Assembly (NCBI RefSeq): GCF_938018145.1
Contig: NZ_CALIII010000315.1
Span: forward strand, 1-5,689
Origin: an uncultured Campylobacter sp.
GTDB taxonomy: Bacteria > Campylobacterota > Campylobacteria > Campylobacterales > Campylobacteraceae
Direction: 5' to 3'
Length of the DNA stretch: 5,689 bases
Part shown: piece by piece, positions 5,390 to 5,689 of the stretch
Position numbering within the stretch: position 1 is the stretch's first letter
Layout of the letters: every line of letters starts with the position of its first letter
Made by a program: the position numbers and the translations under genes
The notes under the pieces: model-generated
What the model was told of the DNA's origin: nothing
Seen by the model: the letters and a program-made list of their open reading frames with translations, nothing else
The model's database searches: none

Positions 5390-5689
5390 TTATAAAATTC
5401 TTTTTATCGCATTTAATATTAAATCATGATCGATGACACTAAAATCATCTTTTACTCTATCAGTCCACTCAGGAACTTCTCTATTATTTCTAAATTTCTT
5501 AAATGTCAATATTGATTCCGATATTAAATTAACCGATGGAACATCTAACTCTTCATTTTTTTTAATAAGTACCGACCTGTAAATTGTTTCATTCGGCTTA
5601 ACACTTCCATATAAAGGATGTGTTACGATTTCCCAGTTATCATGCACATAATCTCTTACCTTTTTCAAGACATCTAGATAACTCACATC
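5390..5689 (-). CDS. grdX: GrdX-like protein, N-terminus cut by window edge
   Basis: The frame stays open to the right edge (Asp codon at 5687-5689). A GTG at 5684-5686 could be read as a start, but family resemblance suggests about 20-25 residues are missing, so this is treated as partial. About 100 residues are seen, soluble and highly charged. The stretch SYLDVLKKVRDYVHDNWE and then THPLYGSVKPNETIYRSV match my memory of GrdX, a small protein of about 120 residues encoded first in glycine reductase operons; its biochemical role is not established. The gene ends 23 bp before trxB with the same codon style and probably belongs to the same transcript. The identification comes from remembered motifs and from the trxB neighbour, not from a search. 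Confidence 0.72.
   Translation of the reverse strand, partial: DVSYLDVLKKVRDYVHDNWEIVTHPLYGSVKPNETIYRSVLIKKNEELDVPSVNLISESILTFKKFRNNREVPEWTDRVKDDFSVIDHDLILNAIKRIL

Overview
Two blocks of very different character meet in this window. Positions 1 to about 4375 look like a Campylobacter chromosome of the moderately GC-rich oral type (C. showae, C. rectus, C. curvus or C. concisus group; the species is inferred). The evidence is the dense scatter of the word AAATTT and its extensions, TTG starts after AAGGA-type ribosome binding sites, promoters recognisable mainly by their -10 box, and a surE gene followed directly by a MoeB/ThiF-family gene, an order also found in C. jejuni. From about 4422 to the right edge the DNA is much more AT-rich (single 60-base lines of about 25-35% GC, against about 60% in the transporter gene). 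It encodes two proteins that look as if they come from a Gram-positive, Stickland-type amino-acid fermenter.

Layout from left to right. A multi-pass membrane protein of unknown function, cut by the left edge, runs rightward to 589. It converges on a second uncharacterised membrane protein on the minus strand (668-1327), with an AT-rich hairpin between them. A divergent promoter region of about 150 bp follows. Rightward from it run an EamA/DMT-family transporter (1476-2375) and, 13 bp later, a short Sua5/YciO/YrdC-family protein (2389-2811). These converge on a minus-strand pair, surE then tcdA, whose reading frames overlap by 4 bp (TTGA). A short AT-rich stretch holds the surE promoter, and then comes the foreign-looking block: trxB (minus, 4422-5366) preceded by a grdX-like gene cut by the right edge.

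Functional themes. The YrdC-like protein and TcdA belong to families that act at the first and last steps of one tRNA modification at A37 (t6A, then cyclic ct6A), and they sit tail to tail here. SurE is a nucleoside monophosphate phosphatase. The grdX-trxB pair is the usual head of glycine reductase operons, where TrxB and a thioredoxin feed electrons to the selenoenzyme. In this window trxB is followed by Campylobacter surE instead of the expected trxA and grd genes. The junction is therefore either an assembly or binning chimera or a transfer that cut the operon. I favour chimera, but the sequence alone does not decide.

No RNA genes, CRISPR arrays or insertion sequences were seen. No clearly undescribed system is present. 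The most notable items are the block junction, the tRNA-modification pair and a stereotyped TTG start context.
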